Assembly: GCF_001425005.1 (NCBI RefSeq)
Contig: NZ_LMDB01000004.1
Coordinates: 62,001 to 126,000, forward strand
Direction: 5' to 3'
DNA from: Duganella sp. Root336D2
Lineage (GTDB): Bacteria > Pseudomonadota > Gammaproteobacteria > Burkholderiales > Burkholderiaceae_D
DNA length: 64,000 bases
A program made the position numbers and the translations under genes. The notes under the pieces were generated by a model. That model was not told the origin of the DNA. It was given only the letters and a program-made list of their open reading frames with translations, and did no database searches. Shown here piece after piece: positions 8,445 through 16,145 of the stretch. Within the stretch, counting starts at the first letter, position 1, and every line of letters begins with the position of its first letter.

Positions 8445-10001
8445 TTAGAATCTCGTTGTCAATGTCGCGGACACGGCATTTTCCGTGTATTTCTGGCCGC
8501 CCAGCCCGAGCGAACCGCGCACGTGGCGCAGCTCCACCATGCCGGTGGTACGCTGGGTATACGTGCGCGACAGGTTGAGGCGCACGTCGCGATGGTTGCT
8601 GCCGCGCGCATCGCTCAACGATTTGACATTCATGGCATTGCCGATCAGGGTTGCCACGGTTTGCGCCCCGGGCCGGTAACTGATGCTGGCCATGGCGCCG
8701 ATCTGCTCGGTATTGTCGTTCAGGGTGGCCAGCGAGCTGCCCAGCAGCACGCTGTCGACCTGTTGGCTCGACAGCATTTGGCGCTTGTTCTTGAACATGC
8801 TGACCGTTGTCGTGGTGCGCGCCAGCTGCCATGCCATGCCGGCGTTCAGCTGCTTGTTCAGCGAATAGCGGTTGCTCAGGAAGTTGACGCTGGTGGCCAG
8901 CGAACGCGGCAACCCGGCCGACTGGATATAGGCCTGTACCACGGCAGCGCGCAGCAGTGCGTCCGGCACCTGGGCGCGGAACAGGTTGTCCAGCATGGCA
9001 GCGGTATCGATCGCCTGCGGCAGCACGAACTGGCTGCGGGTCGAACTGACGGAATCGCTGTAGCTGATGTTCCACACGGTGCCGCGGCTGCGGTGCTGCA
9101 GCGCCAGGCTGTAGCTGGGGCCATAGAAGCGGTGGCCGGCGGTGGCCTGCAGCGAGGTGCGCGCGGACGGCGTCCATTGCAGCGAACCGCCATAGGCCGC
9201 GCCGGACTGGGCGCCGCCTACGCTGCTGAAATCAAAACTGTCGTAACCGCCGTACATGCCGAGATTGAGCTGGGGCGTGGCCGCGTAGCGCAGGTTGACG
9301 TTGGCGGCCTTGGAACTGGTGCTTTGCTGGCGCTCGCCGCCGCCGGCAACCGGCAACTGCTCGTCGAACACCGAGCGCGACGCCGTGGCATCCCAGCCAA
9401 AACGGCGGAACGTCGGCCCACTGGTCAGCTGGGCGCTGATGGTGTCGCCATCGCTGCGGCGCATGCCGGCGTTGTCGGTGCTGACCGAGTCGCGCGTGTA
9501 GCGCAACTGGCCGTTGGCAAACGCGCCGAAGCGGTGCACCAGGTAGGGGCTGATGCGGTAGGTGCGCACCTCGGTGCGGTTGGTGCTCACATAATCGTTG
9601 CCGGCTTGCTGCGGGCCAAAGGCCGAGGTGGCTTGCTGGTGGATGCCGGCCTGGGCGTCGAGGTACAGCAAGTCGTCCAGCAGGCGCGACTTGAGCAAGC
9701 CATTCAGGTTCTGGTTGTGGCGCTGGGCGCCATTGCGGCGCGCGCCGGCATATTCGTACAGGTTCAGCGAATAGTCGAGGCTGAAGTCGAAGCGCTGTGA
9801 ATGGTTGAGCAACTGGAAGCCTGGCGTGAGCTGCAGCACCCAGCCGCTCTCGGCCCGCTCATCCGTCTGCAGGCCGACGTTATCGGAATACGTGGCGCGC
9901 GCCGCGGCGCTGGGCGTGAAATCCCACGCGGCATGCGCCGGAAAGGCCAGTGCCAGGCCTGCTGCCAGCGGCAGCAGGGCCAGCCCATGGCGCTTAGCCA
10001 T
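8445..10001 (-). CDS. XrtA-associated outer-membrane beta-barrel protein (TIGR03016 type)
   Basis: This 518-residue protein has a signal peptide, MAKRHGLALLPLAAGLALAF, with probable cleavage after AHA. The rest is a succession of amphipathic strands ending in a terminal Phe (TLTTRF), the usual mark of an outer-membrane barrel. Its position between the kinase and ATPase matches the XrtA-associated family TIGR03016. It probably forms or stabilises the outer-membrane exit for the polysaccharide; this is inference. The frame is open 12 codons further upstream (GTG at 10037, ATG at 10013), but the ATG at 10001 gives the cleanest signal peptide and lies 4 bases from the kinase stop. Confidence 0.88.
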   Translation of the reverse strand: MAKRHGLALLPLAAGLALAFPAHAAWDFTPSAAARATYSDNVGLQTDERAESGWVLQLTPGFQLLNHSQRFDFSLDYSLNLYEYAGARRNGAQRHNQNLNGLLKSRLLDDLLYLDAQAGIHQQATSAFGPQQAGNDYVSTNRTEVRTYRISPYLVHRFGAFANGQLRYTRDSVSTDNAGMRRSDGDTISAQLTSGPTFRRFGWDATASRSVFDEQLPVAGGGERQQSTSSKAANVNLRYAATPQLNLGMYGGYDSFDFSSVGGAQSGAAYGGSLQWTPSARTSLQATAGHRFYGPSYSLALQHRSRGTVWNISYSDSVSSTRSQFVLPQAIDTAAMLDNLFRAQVPDALLRAAVVQAYIQSAGLPRSLATSVNFLSNRYSLNKQLNAGMAWQLARTTTTVSMFKNKRQMLSSQQVDSVLLGSSLATLNDNTEQIGAMASISYRPGAQTVATLIGNAMNVKSLSDARGSNHRDVRLNLSRTYTQRTTGMVELRHVRGSLGLGGQKYTENAVSATLTTRF

Positions 10002-10932
10002 AGTGATAATCATAGGTTTCGGTACCCGGGAATTCACGCGACTTGTTGTAGATCAGGTTGACGTTGCTCAAGCCTTCCAGCTGGCGCAGCGACTCCTTGA
10101 CCGCATGCTGGGTGGTGCGTTCCGACTCCACCACCATGACGATCTGGCCCATATTCGAGGCCAGCACATGCGATTCGGACGTCAGCAGCAGCGGCGGCGA
10201 ATCGAAGATCACGATACGGTCCGGGTAGCGGTTCGCGATCTCGTTCACCAGGTTTTTCATCATGTGCGACGCCAGCAGCTCGGTCGCCCGCGGCGAGCTG
10301 GTGCCGGCCGGCAGGATCGACAGCGTATTGACGTTGGTGCGCAGCATGACGTCGGCCATGTCGACATTGTCGTCCAGCAGGATGTCCATCAGGCCGCGCT
10401 GGGCCGGCAGGCCGAGCGTGCGCAGCACCGATGGACGCGCCACGTCGGCGTCGACCAGCAGCACGGTATGGTCCAGTTCCATGGCAATGCTCATGGCCAG
10501 GTTGATGGCGCAGAAAGTCTTGCCTTCGCCCGGCAGCGAACTGGTAATCATGATCAGGTTGCCCGGGTTGTCGCCCGGCTTGCGGGCGGCGAAAGCGCGC
10601 TTGATCAGCGGGCGCTTGATGATGCGGAAGTCTTCCACCAGGGCGGTGCGGCCGCCGGCGGCCGTCACCAGGCCGGATTCATGCATGCGCATCAGGTCCA
10701 GTTCCACCACATGGGTGGTGCGGCGGCTGGCGTCGCCGTGCGGCTGCAGGGTGGCCAGCGTCGGTACCACGGGCGAAGGCGCCGCGGGGGCGGCAGCCGC
10801 AGCAGCTGCGGCCGCAAATGCTGCTTCGGCTACCGGAGCCGCGGCCGGTGCCTGGGGAATGGTGGCCTCGGCAGTGGCGTCGGCAGGACGCGCTTGTCCG
10901 AGGCGATTGGCGGCTTTTTCAATAATGCTCAC
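9994..10932 (-). CDS. XrtA-associated tyrosine autokinase (BY-kinase)
   Basis: This 312-residue cytoplasmic BY-kinase partners the chain-length protein encoded just upstream. Walker A is SSLPGEGKTF (131-140), Walker A' is VLLVDADVARP (158-168), and a Walker B IVIFDSPPLL follows. The C-terminus ends YDYHYG, with tyrosines 307, 309 and 311, the expected autophosphorylation cluster. Residues 28-52 are an Ala/Pro linker. The start is the GTG at 10932 (protein begins SIIEKA, the family's usual N-terminus), with GGGAG about 9 bases upstream; the longer frame to 11001 runs into the preceding gene. The phosphorylation state of this kinase class controls polymer length and export. Confidence 0.94.
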   Translation of the reverse strand: MSIIEKAANRLGQARPADATAEATIPQAPAAAPVAEAAFAAAAAAAAAPAAPSPVVPTLATLQPHGDASRRTTHVVELDLMRMHESGLVTAAGGRTALVEDFRIIKRPLIKRAFAARKPGDNPGNLIMITSSLPGEGKTFCAINLAMSIAMELDHTVLLVDADVARPSVLRTLGLPAQRGLMDILLDDNVDMADVMLRTNVNTLSILPAGTSSPRATELLASHMMKNLVNEIANRYPDRIVIFDSPPLLLTSESHVLASNMGQIVMVVESERTTQHAVKESLRQLEGLSNVNLIYNKSREFPGTETYDYHYG

Positions 10933-10960
10933 TTGATGGACTCCCTGGGTGTTGCGCAGC

Positions 10961-12496
10961 TCAGGCGGCGCGCAGCAAGGTAATGGTGAGGACACCGCCA
11001 AACGCGGTCAGCAGCGAGGCCACGGCCAAGCCAAAGACATACACCCGGCGCCGGCGCGACGAGCGCTGCTGCTCGGTCCAGTTCATGCCGATGGTGCCGA
11101 GGATCGGCACGCCGGTCACTTCGCGCAAGCTGTGCTGGCTGAGGAAGGTCGGCCGGACTTGGCTCATCAGGAACGCACTGCCCAGGCCGGACAGCAGGGA
11201 GGCCACGAAGACGATCGAATAGTAGCGCGCGCGGTTCGGGCCGACCGGGGTTTGCGGCACGATCGGCGGGTCGATCACCCGGAAGCTCATCATGTCCGTG
11301 GCCGAACTGAGGTCGCCGGACAGCTTGGCCGATTCACGGCGCTGCACCAGCTTTTCATAATTTTCCTTGTTGATCGCGTAGTCGCGGTTGAGCTGGGCCA
11401 GTTGCGCCTCCACTTCCGGCGCTGCCGTGCTCTGCGAGCGCATGCGCTCCATGCGCGACGAATATTCGCCGACGCGGGCCTTGAGCGACGCCACGCGCGC
11501 TTCTTCCACCGACAGCGCCACGTTCATCTGCTGCAGCATCGGGCTGTAGCCGGCGCCCGGGTCGCCGCTCTTGGCGGCCTTCTTCGCCTCTTCCTTCTTG
11601 CGCTGCTGCAGGTTGGCAATCAGGCGCTTGGCGGAAATGATGTCCGGATGCTCTTCGGTGTACTGCATGCGCAGGCCGTCGAGCTGCTTTTCCAGCGTCG
11701 AGATGCGGCCGTCGATTTCCGGGTTGGCGATATTGGTCGCATCGGCCGCCGGCGCCATGTCTTCCCCGGCGATCTGGCGCTTGATGGCATTGCGCGCCTG
11801 TTCCGCTTCCAGCAATTCCAGGCGCGCCTGGTTCAGCTTTTCCGACAGGTCGCCCAGGTTGCTCGAATAGTCGGTGCCCTGGCGCGGCAGCAGCCCCATA
11901 TGGCGGATCTTGAATTCCTTCAGCGAATTTTCGCCGGCCGCCAGGCGCTCTTCATACATCTTGATCTGGTCGTCGATGAATTGCACGGCCTTTTCCGAGT
12001 CCTGCTTCTTGCCGCCGAACGAGCCTTCGACGAAGATGGTCAGCAGCGCCTGCACCACTTCCTTGCCCAGCTTGGGATTCTCGTTGTTGTAGGAGATGGT
12101 GTAGATGTCGTCGCGCTCGGTGCCGGTGACCTTGATCGCCGTCATCAGTTCGTCGACCTGCTTTTCTTTCTCCTTGCTGTCCTTGGCCTTGATGTCCAGG
12201 TCGACCATGCGCAGCACGCGCTCCACATTGGGGCGGCTGATCAGGGTGCGGCGCATGAACATCACCTGCTGCTCCACGTTGGGGGTGGTGGTCATGCCCG
12301 CCATCAGCGGCTTGAGGATGCTCTGGGTATCGACGTAGACCCGGGCCGAGGCCTGGTAATCGCTGGGCAGGCGGTATACCACGGCCCAGCCGACCAGGGC
12401 CACCAGCCAGGCAATGGCAACGGCATACCAGCGGTATTTCCCGATTGCTTTAAGAAAGGTCAACAGCAATGCCAAAATTTCTGCCATCTCGATCAC
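10961..12496 (-). CDS. XrtA system polysaccharide chain-length determinant (Wzz-like)
   Basis: This 511-residue polysaccharide co-polymerase has an N-terminal transmembrane helix (about 20-43, YAVAIAWLVALVGWAVVY). A large periplasmic domain with coiled-coil stretches (about 160-400) follows, and a second helix near residue 430 (YYSIVFVASLLSGLGSAFL). The pre-helix segment DPPIVPQTPVGPNRARY is the Pro-rich Wzz motif. It resembles TIGR03007. It is the first gene of the leftward core operon, with its kinase next. The start is GTG at 12496 (AGGG four bases upstream) or ATG at 12487; I chose 12496 but cannot decide firmly. A third helix sits near the C-terminus (VYVFGLAVASLLTAFGG). Confidence 0.93.
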   Translation of the reverse strand: MIEMAEILALLLTFLKAIGKYRWYAVAIAWLVALVGWAVVYRLPSDYQASARVYVDTQSILKPLMAGMTTTPNVEQQVMFMRRTLISRPNVERVLRMVDLDIKAKDSKEKEKQVDELMTAIKVTGTERDDIYTISYNNENPKLGKEVVQALLTIFVEGSFGGKKQDSEKAVQFIDDQIKMYEERLAAGENSLKEFKIRHMGLLPRQGTDYSSNLGDLSEKLNQARLELLEAEQARNAIKRQIAGEDMAPAADATNIANPEIDGRISTLEKQLDGLRMQYTEEHPDIISAKRLIANLQQRKKEEAKKAAKSGDPGAGYSPMLQQMNVALSVEEARVASLKARVGEYSSRMERMRSQSTAAPEVEAQLAQLNRDYAINKENYEKLVQRRESAKLSGDLSSATDMMSFRVIDPPIVPQTPVGPNRARYYSIVFVASLLSGLGSAFLMSQVRPTFLSQHSLREVTGVPILGTIGMNWTEQQRSSRRRRVYVFGLAVASLLTAFGGVLTITLLRAA

Positions 12497-12568
12497 TCAT
12501 CCCTGGTTAGGCAGGCAAACTGTCGCAAATGCCTACATCTAATATTGCCTAAATAACATCTAATCTCT

Positions 12569-12597
12569 ATCATACAGCAGAACGCGCTGGCTGTTAC
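12569..12597 (-). promoter_or_regulatory. Putative sigma-70 promoter of the core XrtA operon
   Basis: Reading the minus strand, GTAACA (12597-12592) and TATGAT (12574-12569) are separated by 17 bases. Each matches four or five of six consensus positions. A start near 12562 gives a leader of about 65 bases before the chain-length gene. The area is AT-rich compared with the flanking genes. Not tested. Confidence 0.4.
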
Positions 12598-12642
12598 TAT
12601 TAATTTATGTCTGTTGCGCACTGCTGACGAAAAGAATTTAAC

Positions 12643-12658
12643 ATTTCCACATGGAAAT
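12643..12658. promoter_or_regulatory. 16-bp palindrome upstream of the protease gene
   Basis: ATTTCCA (12643-12649) and TGGAAAT (12652-12658) form perfect 7-bp arms around a 2-base centre, ending 19 bases before the protease start codon. The size fits an operator for a dimeric regulator overlapping the promoter or leader. No protein can be assigned. Confidence 0.35.
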
Positions 12659-12677
12659 TCACCACTTTGGAGGCTGC

Positions 12678-13451
12678 ATGGCTAAGCTGATTTCACTTTT
12701 CCTGGCGGCCTGCCTGGGCTGCGCCGGCCCGCTGGCCGCGGCGGCGCCGCTGACGCGCACCATCGCTGCGGTCAAGCCCAGCGTGGTCGGCATCGGCACC
12801 TTCAACCGCACCCGCAGTCCCGCCATCGTATTCCATGCCACCGGCTTTGTGGTGGGCGATGGACTGTCGGTGATCACCAACGCCCACGCGGTGACAGCGC
12901 TCGATTCGGAAAAGCTGGAAACCCTGGGCATCGTCACCGGCAAGGGCGACCAGCTGCAGTTCCGCGAAGCCAGCGTGGTCACCATCGACCGCGTGCACGA
13001 CCTGGTGCACTTGCGCCTGGCTGGCGCGCCGCTGCCGGCGCTGGCCCTGGGCAGCAGCGAGATGCTGGAGGAAGGCAATGAGCTGGCCTTTACCGGCTAC
13101 CCGCTGGGCATCCTGCTGGGCCTGAACCCGGTCACCCACCGCGCCCTGCTGGCGGCGCAGACGCCGGCCATCCTGCCGACGCCGACTTCGCGCGGCCTCA
13201 ACCCGCGCGCCGTGCTGCAGCTGCAGCGTGGCGCGCCGTTCACGATTTACCAGCTCGACGGTACAGCCTACCCCAGCAATAGCGGCAGCCCCGTGTATGA
13301 TCCGGAAACCGGCAGCGTGGTGGCCGTGATCAATATGACCCTGGTCAAGGGCACCAAGGAAAGTGCGATCACCGCCCCCAGCGGCATCAGCTACGCCATC
13401 CCGGTGCGCCATGTGCTGGAACTGCTGCAGCAGGGCGGCGCACAAAAATAG
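12678..13451 (+). CDS. Secreted trypsin-like serine protease
   Basis: This 257-residue protein has a signal peptide, MAKLISLFLAACLGCAGPLA, with cleavage near AAA-AP. The mature part is a chymotrypsin-fold protease of the DegP-like kind, without a PDZ domain. The catalytic triad is visible: His70 in ITNAHAV, Asp108 in RVHDLVHLRL and Ser202 in PSNSGSPVYD. The ATG at 12678 is chosen because GGAGG (12669-12673) precedes it and a complete signal peptide follows; an upstream in-frame ATG at 12651 adds only MEIHHFGGC. It is divergent from the core operon and 64 bases before the export lipoprotein gene, so it may act in periplasmic processing for this locus. The substrate is unknown. Confidence 0.88.
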   Translation: MAKLISLFLAACLGCAGPLAAAAPLTRTIAAVKPSVVGIGTFNRTRSPAIVFHATGFVVGDGLSVITNAHAVTALDSEKLETLGIVTGKGDQLQFREASVVTIDRVHDLVHLRLAGAPLPALALGSSEMLEEGNELAFTGYPLGILLGLNPVTHRALLAAQTPAILPTPTSRGLNPRAVLQLQRGAPFTIYQLDGTAYPSNSGSPVYDPETGSVVAVINMTLVKGTKESAITAPSGISYAIPVRHVLELLQQGGAQK

Positions 13452-13515
13452 CAAGATAAAATGGCAAGACTCGTGGTATAACAGGCAATGCTAAAAAGCA
13501 AACAAGGAGAATAAT

Positions 13516-14145
13516 GTGAATACACAAACCAAGCTGGCCCGCGTGCTTGCCGCGAGCGCCGTGATCCTGGGTGCACTGGGCCTGGGCGGCTGCGCCACGT
13601 CCCACAGCGGCGCCCCGGCCGATGCCGGCGTCGTGCCGCAGACCGATTACCTGATCGGCCCGGGCGACAACCTGAGCATCATCGTCTGGCGCAACCCGGA
13701 AGTATCGCAAGTGGTGCCGGTGCGCCCGGACGGCAAGATCACCACCCCGCTGGTGGAAGACTTGCCAGCCAGCGGCAAGACCTCGACCGAACTGGCGCGC
13801 GATATTGAAAAGGCGCTGGCCAAATTCATCCAGCAGCCGGTGGTCACCGTCATCGTCACCGGCTTTGTCGGCACCTATGGCGAGCAGATCCGCGTGATCG
13901 GCCAGGCCGCCAAGCCGCAGTCGCTGCCTTACCGCCGCGACATGTCGATCCTGGATGTGATGATTGCCGTCGGCGGCGTCACCGAATTTGCAGCCGGCAA
14001 CAAGGCCAGCATCATCCGCATGGTCGACGGCAAACAGCAGCAATTCAACGTGCGCTTGAACGACCTGATCAAGGATGGCGATATTTCCGCCAATGTGCCG
14101 ATGCGGCCGGGCGATATCCTGGTGGTGCCGGAGAGCTTCTTCTAA
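13516..14145 (+). CDS. XrtA/PEP-CTERM polysaccharide export lipoprotein (Wza-like)
   Basis: This 209-residue lipoprotein has a lipobox, LGLGGC, with lipidated Cys26. It contains the polysaccharide export domain (YLIGPGDNLSIIVWRNPEVS, about 46-65) followed by a SLBB-like region and the C-terminal PMRPGDILVVPES. It resembles TIGR03027 and is shorter than Wza, as usual for XrtA loci; the beta-barrel at 8445 may provide the missing outer-membrane part. The start codon is GTG, strongly supported by AAGGAGA (13504-13510) five bases upstream. It is the only export component on the plus strand, opposite to the core operon. Confidence 0.94.
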   Translation: MNTQTKLARVLAASAVILGALGLGGCATSHSGAPADAGVVPQTDYLIGPGDNLSIIVWRNPEVSQVVPVRPDGKITTPLVEDLPASGKTSTELARDIEKALAKFIQQPVVTVIVTGFVGTYGEQIRVIGQAAKPQSLPYRRDMSILDVMIAVGGVTEFAAGNKASIIRMVDGKQQQFNVRLNDLIKDGDISANVPMRPGDILVVPESFF

Positions 14146-14148
14146 ACT

Positions 14149-14171
14149 GGAAGTACCAATTCGATAGTTTC
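14149..14171. promoter_or_regulatory. Possible activator site related to the pepA upstream repeat
   Basis: GGAAGTACC, five bases, then GATAGTTTC. It has the same half-site, 5-base spacer, half-site layout as the repeat at 21642-21664 and matches 11 of the 16 positions of the symmetric pattern GTTAnTACC / GGTAnTAAC. Its centre is about 157 bases upstream of the start expected from the sigma-54 promoter at 14292. The match is imperfect, so this is a hypothesis for a PrsR enhancer. Confidence 0.3.
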
Positions 14172-14213
14172 CTGCAGGTGTCGAGAATTCTTACAGTTCA
14201 AGATATCATTAGC

Positions 14214-14257
14214 CAACGGGGGCCTGCTGCGCCCCCGTTGACGCAGCTAAGCAGCTG
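14214..14257 (+). terminator. Tandem hairpins after the export lipoprotein gene
   Basis: A perfect 10-bp stem (CAACGGGGGC 14214-14223 with GCCCCCGTTG 14231-14240, 7-base loop) is followed by a 5-bp stem (CAGCT 14244-14248 with AGCTG 14253-14257) and then ATTTT. This is a probable transcription end for the gene stopping at 14145, insulating it from the next operon. The short T-run makes the intrinsic terminator call moderate. Confidence 0.5.
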
Positions 14258-14291
14258 ATTTTCCAGCTATTCCTTAGGTGAAACTCGTATC

Positions 14292-14307
14292 TGGAACGGT
14301 ACTTGCT
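14292..14307 (+). promoter_or_regulatory. Sigma-54 promoter of the HPr-rel-A cassette
   Basis: TGGAACGGTACTTGCT: the -24 GG (14293-14294) and -12 GC (14305-14306) are separated by exactly 10 bases. Only one position (A for C in TGGCACG) departs from the conserved TGGCACG-N4-TTGCW pattern. The expected transcription start is near 14317, about 49 bases before the GTG start at 14366. Sigma-54 promoters need an NtrC-type activator, and PrsR in this window is one. Confidence 0.7.
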
Positions 14308-14324
14308 TATTCACTAAGCATCAC

Positions 14325-14341
14325 GGGCAGCCGAGCTGCCC
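14325..14341 (+). other. Leader hairpin of the HPr-rel-A transcript
   Basis: GGGCAG (14325-14330) pairs with CTGCCC (14336-14341) around a 5-base loop. It begins about 8 bases after the predicted sigma-54 transcription start and ends before the AAGGA ribosome-binding site (14354-14358). It could protect the 5' end or modulate translation; function unknown. Confidence 0.4.
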
Positions 14342-14365
14342 ATCTCAATTCGCAAGGACGACGAC

Positions 14366-15004
14366 GTGGCCAACGAACAACAGCCAGGCAAGCAACTGAG
14401 CGCTAAAGGCGCTGCGCGCCGCCGCTTCACCCGCGCCGGTGCCGCAGCATCCGGCGTGCTGCTGACCCTGCACAGCCAGCCCGGCATGGCAGCGGTGGTA
14501 TGCGCCGGACCGTCGGGCTTCCAGTCGGGCCTGGTCAGCGCACGCCCCAACGATCCGGGCGCCTGTGCCGGCCGCTCGCCGGGGTATTGGAAAAATACCG
14601 ATCCGGTCGACAGCAGCGGCGGCCAAGGCAACGGCAAGGGCGGCGGCAAGAAGCCGACACCGGCGCCGCTGCCGGACAAGGTCTGGCCGGCTGGCGCTTT
14701 GCCAACCGATAAGTTCCGCAGCGTGTTCACCTGCACCCTGGAGATGAACAGCACCTACGGTTCGGACAGCTGTACCCTCGACTTTATCCTCGGCAGCGGG
14801 GCCACCTTCGACACCGACAAGCTGGGCGCCCACCTGGTGGCGGCCTACCTGAACGTACTCGATGGCAAGTCTGGCTTCCAGAGCGTGCCGATGCTGCAGA
14901 ACATCTGGAATGAGCTGCGCAATACCGGCTACTTCAGCCCGACCGCCGGCGTGAAGTGGGATGCCAAGCAAGTGGTCGACTACCTGTCGGGTACCATGGC
15001 TTGA
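14366..15004 (+). CDS. Probable Tat-exported GYWKN protein of an HPr-rel-A cassette, function unknown
   Basis: This 212-residue protein belongs to no family I can name. The N-terminus has ARRRFTRAG (17-25) followed by a mild hydrophobic stretch (AAASGVLLTL) and cleavage-like GMA-AV (about 42), which fits a twin-arginine translocation signal. The mature part has CAGRSPGYWKN (67-77), a Gly/Lys-rich linker (about 84-95) and four cysteines (46, 67, and in FTCTLEM and SCTLDF) that could form two disulphides once exported. The start is GTG with AAGGA seven bases upstream. It is the first gene after the sigma-54 promoter and overlaps the PqqD-like gene as TGATG, so it is co-translated with the cassette and may be its exported product or target. 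Confidence 0.75.
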   Translation: MANEQQPGKQLSAKGAARRRFTRAGAAASGVLLTLHSQPGMAAVVCAGPSGFQSGLVSARPNDPGACAGRSPGYWKNTDPVDSSGGQGNGKGGGKKPTPAPLPDKVWPAGALPTDKFRSVFTCTLEMNSTYGSDSCTLDFILGSGATFDTDKLGAHLVAAYLNVLDGKSGFQSVPMLQNIWNELRNTGYFSPTAGVKWDAKQVVDYLSGTMA

Positions 15005-15237
15005 TGCCGCAGCAGTGGCAACTGGTGCCGGGCCAGTCCCTGCTGCACCGCAGCTGGGACGGCCAGGTCGTGCTCTACAACGAAGTGTCCGGCGCCACCC
15101 ACCTGCTGGATGAGCAGACCCTGGGCTTGCTGCAAGCCTTGCGCGACGGCGAACTCGGGCCCGACGAGTGGCACGATGCCGAGCTTCAGCTGGCCTGTGC
15201 CGACCTGGGCAAACTCTACCTGGTGGAACCATGCTGA
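15004..15237 (+). CDS. PqqD-like protein, HPr-rel-A system
   Basis: This 77-residue small protein has the PqqD fold pattern: WDGQVVLYNEVSGATHLLDEQT (about 17-38), two strands followed by a helix, and a short C-terminal helix. PqqD-family proteins bind and present peptide substrates to modifying enzymes. In the HPr-rel-A cassettes a PqqD relative always precedes an HprK-like kinase, as here. The start is the ATG at 15004, overlapping the previous stop (TGATG); the reading frame extends further upstream but only within the preceding gene. It overlaps the kinase start by 7 bases. Confidence 0.85.
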   Translation: MPQQWQLVPGQSLLHRSWDGQVVLYNEVSGATHLLDEQTLGLLQALRDGELGPDEWHDAELQLACADLGKLYLVEPC

Positions 15238-16145
15238 GCGTGGCCTCGCTGGCGCCTGCCGCGCTGCAGGCGCGCCTGGCCGGTGACGGCTTGCGCCTGC
15301 GTACCGGCCGTTTCACGGTGCGGCTGCAGGCCGACATGCCCAGCGTGGCGGCCGGCATCGGCCAGTTGTATGGCGACTACCCGCTGCTGCAGGACTGCGA
15401 TTTCGCCGACTTCCACCTGCAATTGCGGCGCCCCCGTTCGGCGCGCCGCTGGCTGCGCCCGCAGGTGCGCCTGCATTGCGACGGCTATGAAATGTTCCAG
15501 CCGATGCCCTTGCAGCACGCCTTTCCCATGTTCGAGTGGGGCTTGAACTGGTGTGTCTCGAGCCGTGCCCACCGCTACCTGATCGTGCATGCCGCGGTGC
15601 TGGAACGCCATGGCCGCGCCGTCATCCTGCCGGCCCCGCCCGGCTCCGGCAAGAGCACCCTGACGGCCGCCCTGTGCGGCAAGGGCGGCTGGCGCCTGCT
15701 GTCCGACGAGCTGACCCTGCTCGAACTCGACACCGGCCTGCTGGTGCCCAACCCGCGCCCGATCAGCCTGAAGAACGCCTCGATCGGCATCATCCGCGCC
15801 TACCTGCCGGATGCGGTGCTGAGCACGCCGGTGCGCGACACCAGCAAGGGCACGGTAGCCCATATGCGCGCGCCGGGCGACGCCGTCCTGCGCGCCGCCG
15901 ACTGCGCGCCGCCGGCCTGGATCGTGTTCCCCCATTACAGCGCCGGCGCCGCCACCACGCTGGAACCGCTGGCGCGCGCCGCCACCTTCATGGAACTGGC
16001 CGGCAACAGCTTCAACTACAGCGTGCTGGGGGCGCCCGGCTTCCACGCCCTGGGCCGCCTGATCGAGCAGGCAGCCGGCTTCCGCTTCCGCTATAGTGCG
16101 CTGGATGAAGCCCTGGACACCTTCGCCCGCCTCAATGAAAGCTGA
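15231..16145 (+). CDS. HprK-related kinase A
   Basis: This 304-residue protein resembles the C-terminal kinase domain of HPr kinase/phosphorylase. The P-loop is APPGSGKST (135-143); the preceding LIVHAAVLERHGRAVIL and the following RLLSDELTLL (about 155-164, Asp159) are the typical HprK surroundings. An N-terminal domain of about 115 residues replaces the HprK sensory domain. The family (TIGR04352 type) has no proven substrate; the neighbouring PqqD-like and exported proteins are candidates. The ATG at 15231 lies inside the end of the PqqD gene; the stop overlaps the nucleotidyltransferase start. The longer frame to 15168 is rejected because it is only antisense-like sequence within the previous gene. 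Confidence 0.9.
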   Translation: MLSVASLAPAALQARLAGDGLRLRTGRFTVRLQADMPSVAAGIGQLYGDYPLLQDCDFADFHLQLRRPRSARRWLRPQVRLHCDGYEMFQPMPLQHAFPMFEWGLNWCVSSRAHRYLIVHAAVLERHGRAVILPAPPGSGKSTLTAALCGKGGWRLLSDELTLLELDTGLLVPNPRPISLKNASIGIIRAYLPDAVLSTPVRDTSKGTVAHMRAPGDAVLRAADCAPPAWIVFPHYSAGAATTLEPLARAATFMELAGNSFNYSVLGAPGFHALGRLIEQAAGFRFRYSALDEALDTFARLNES

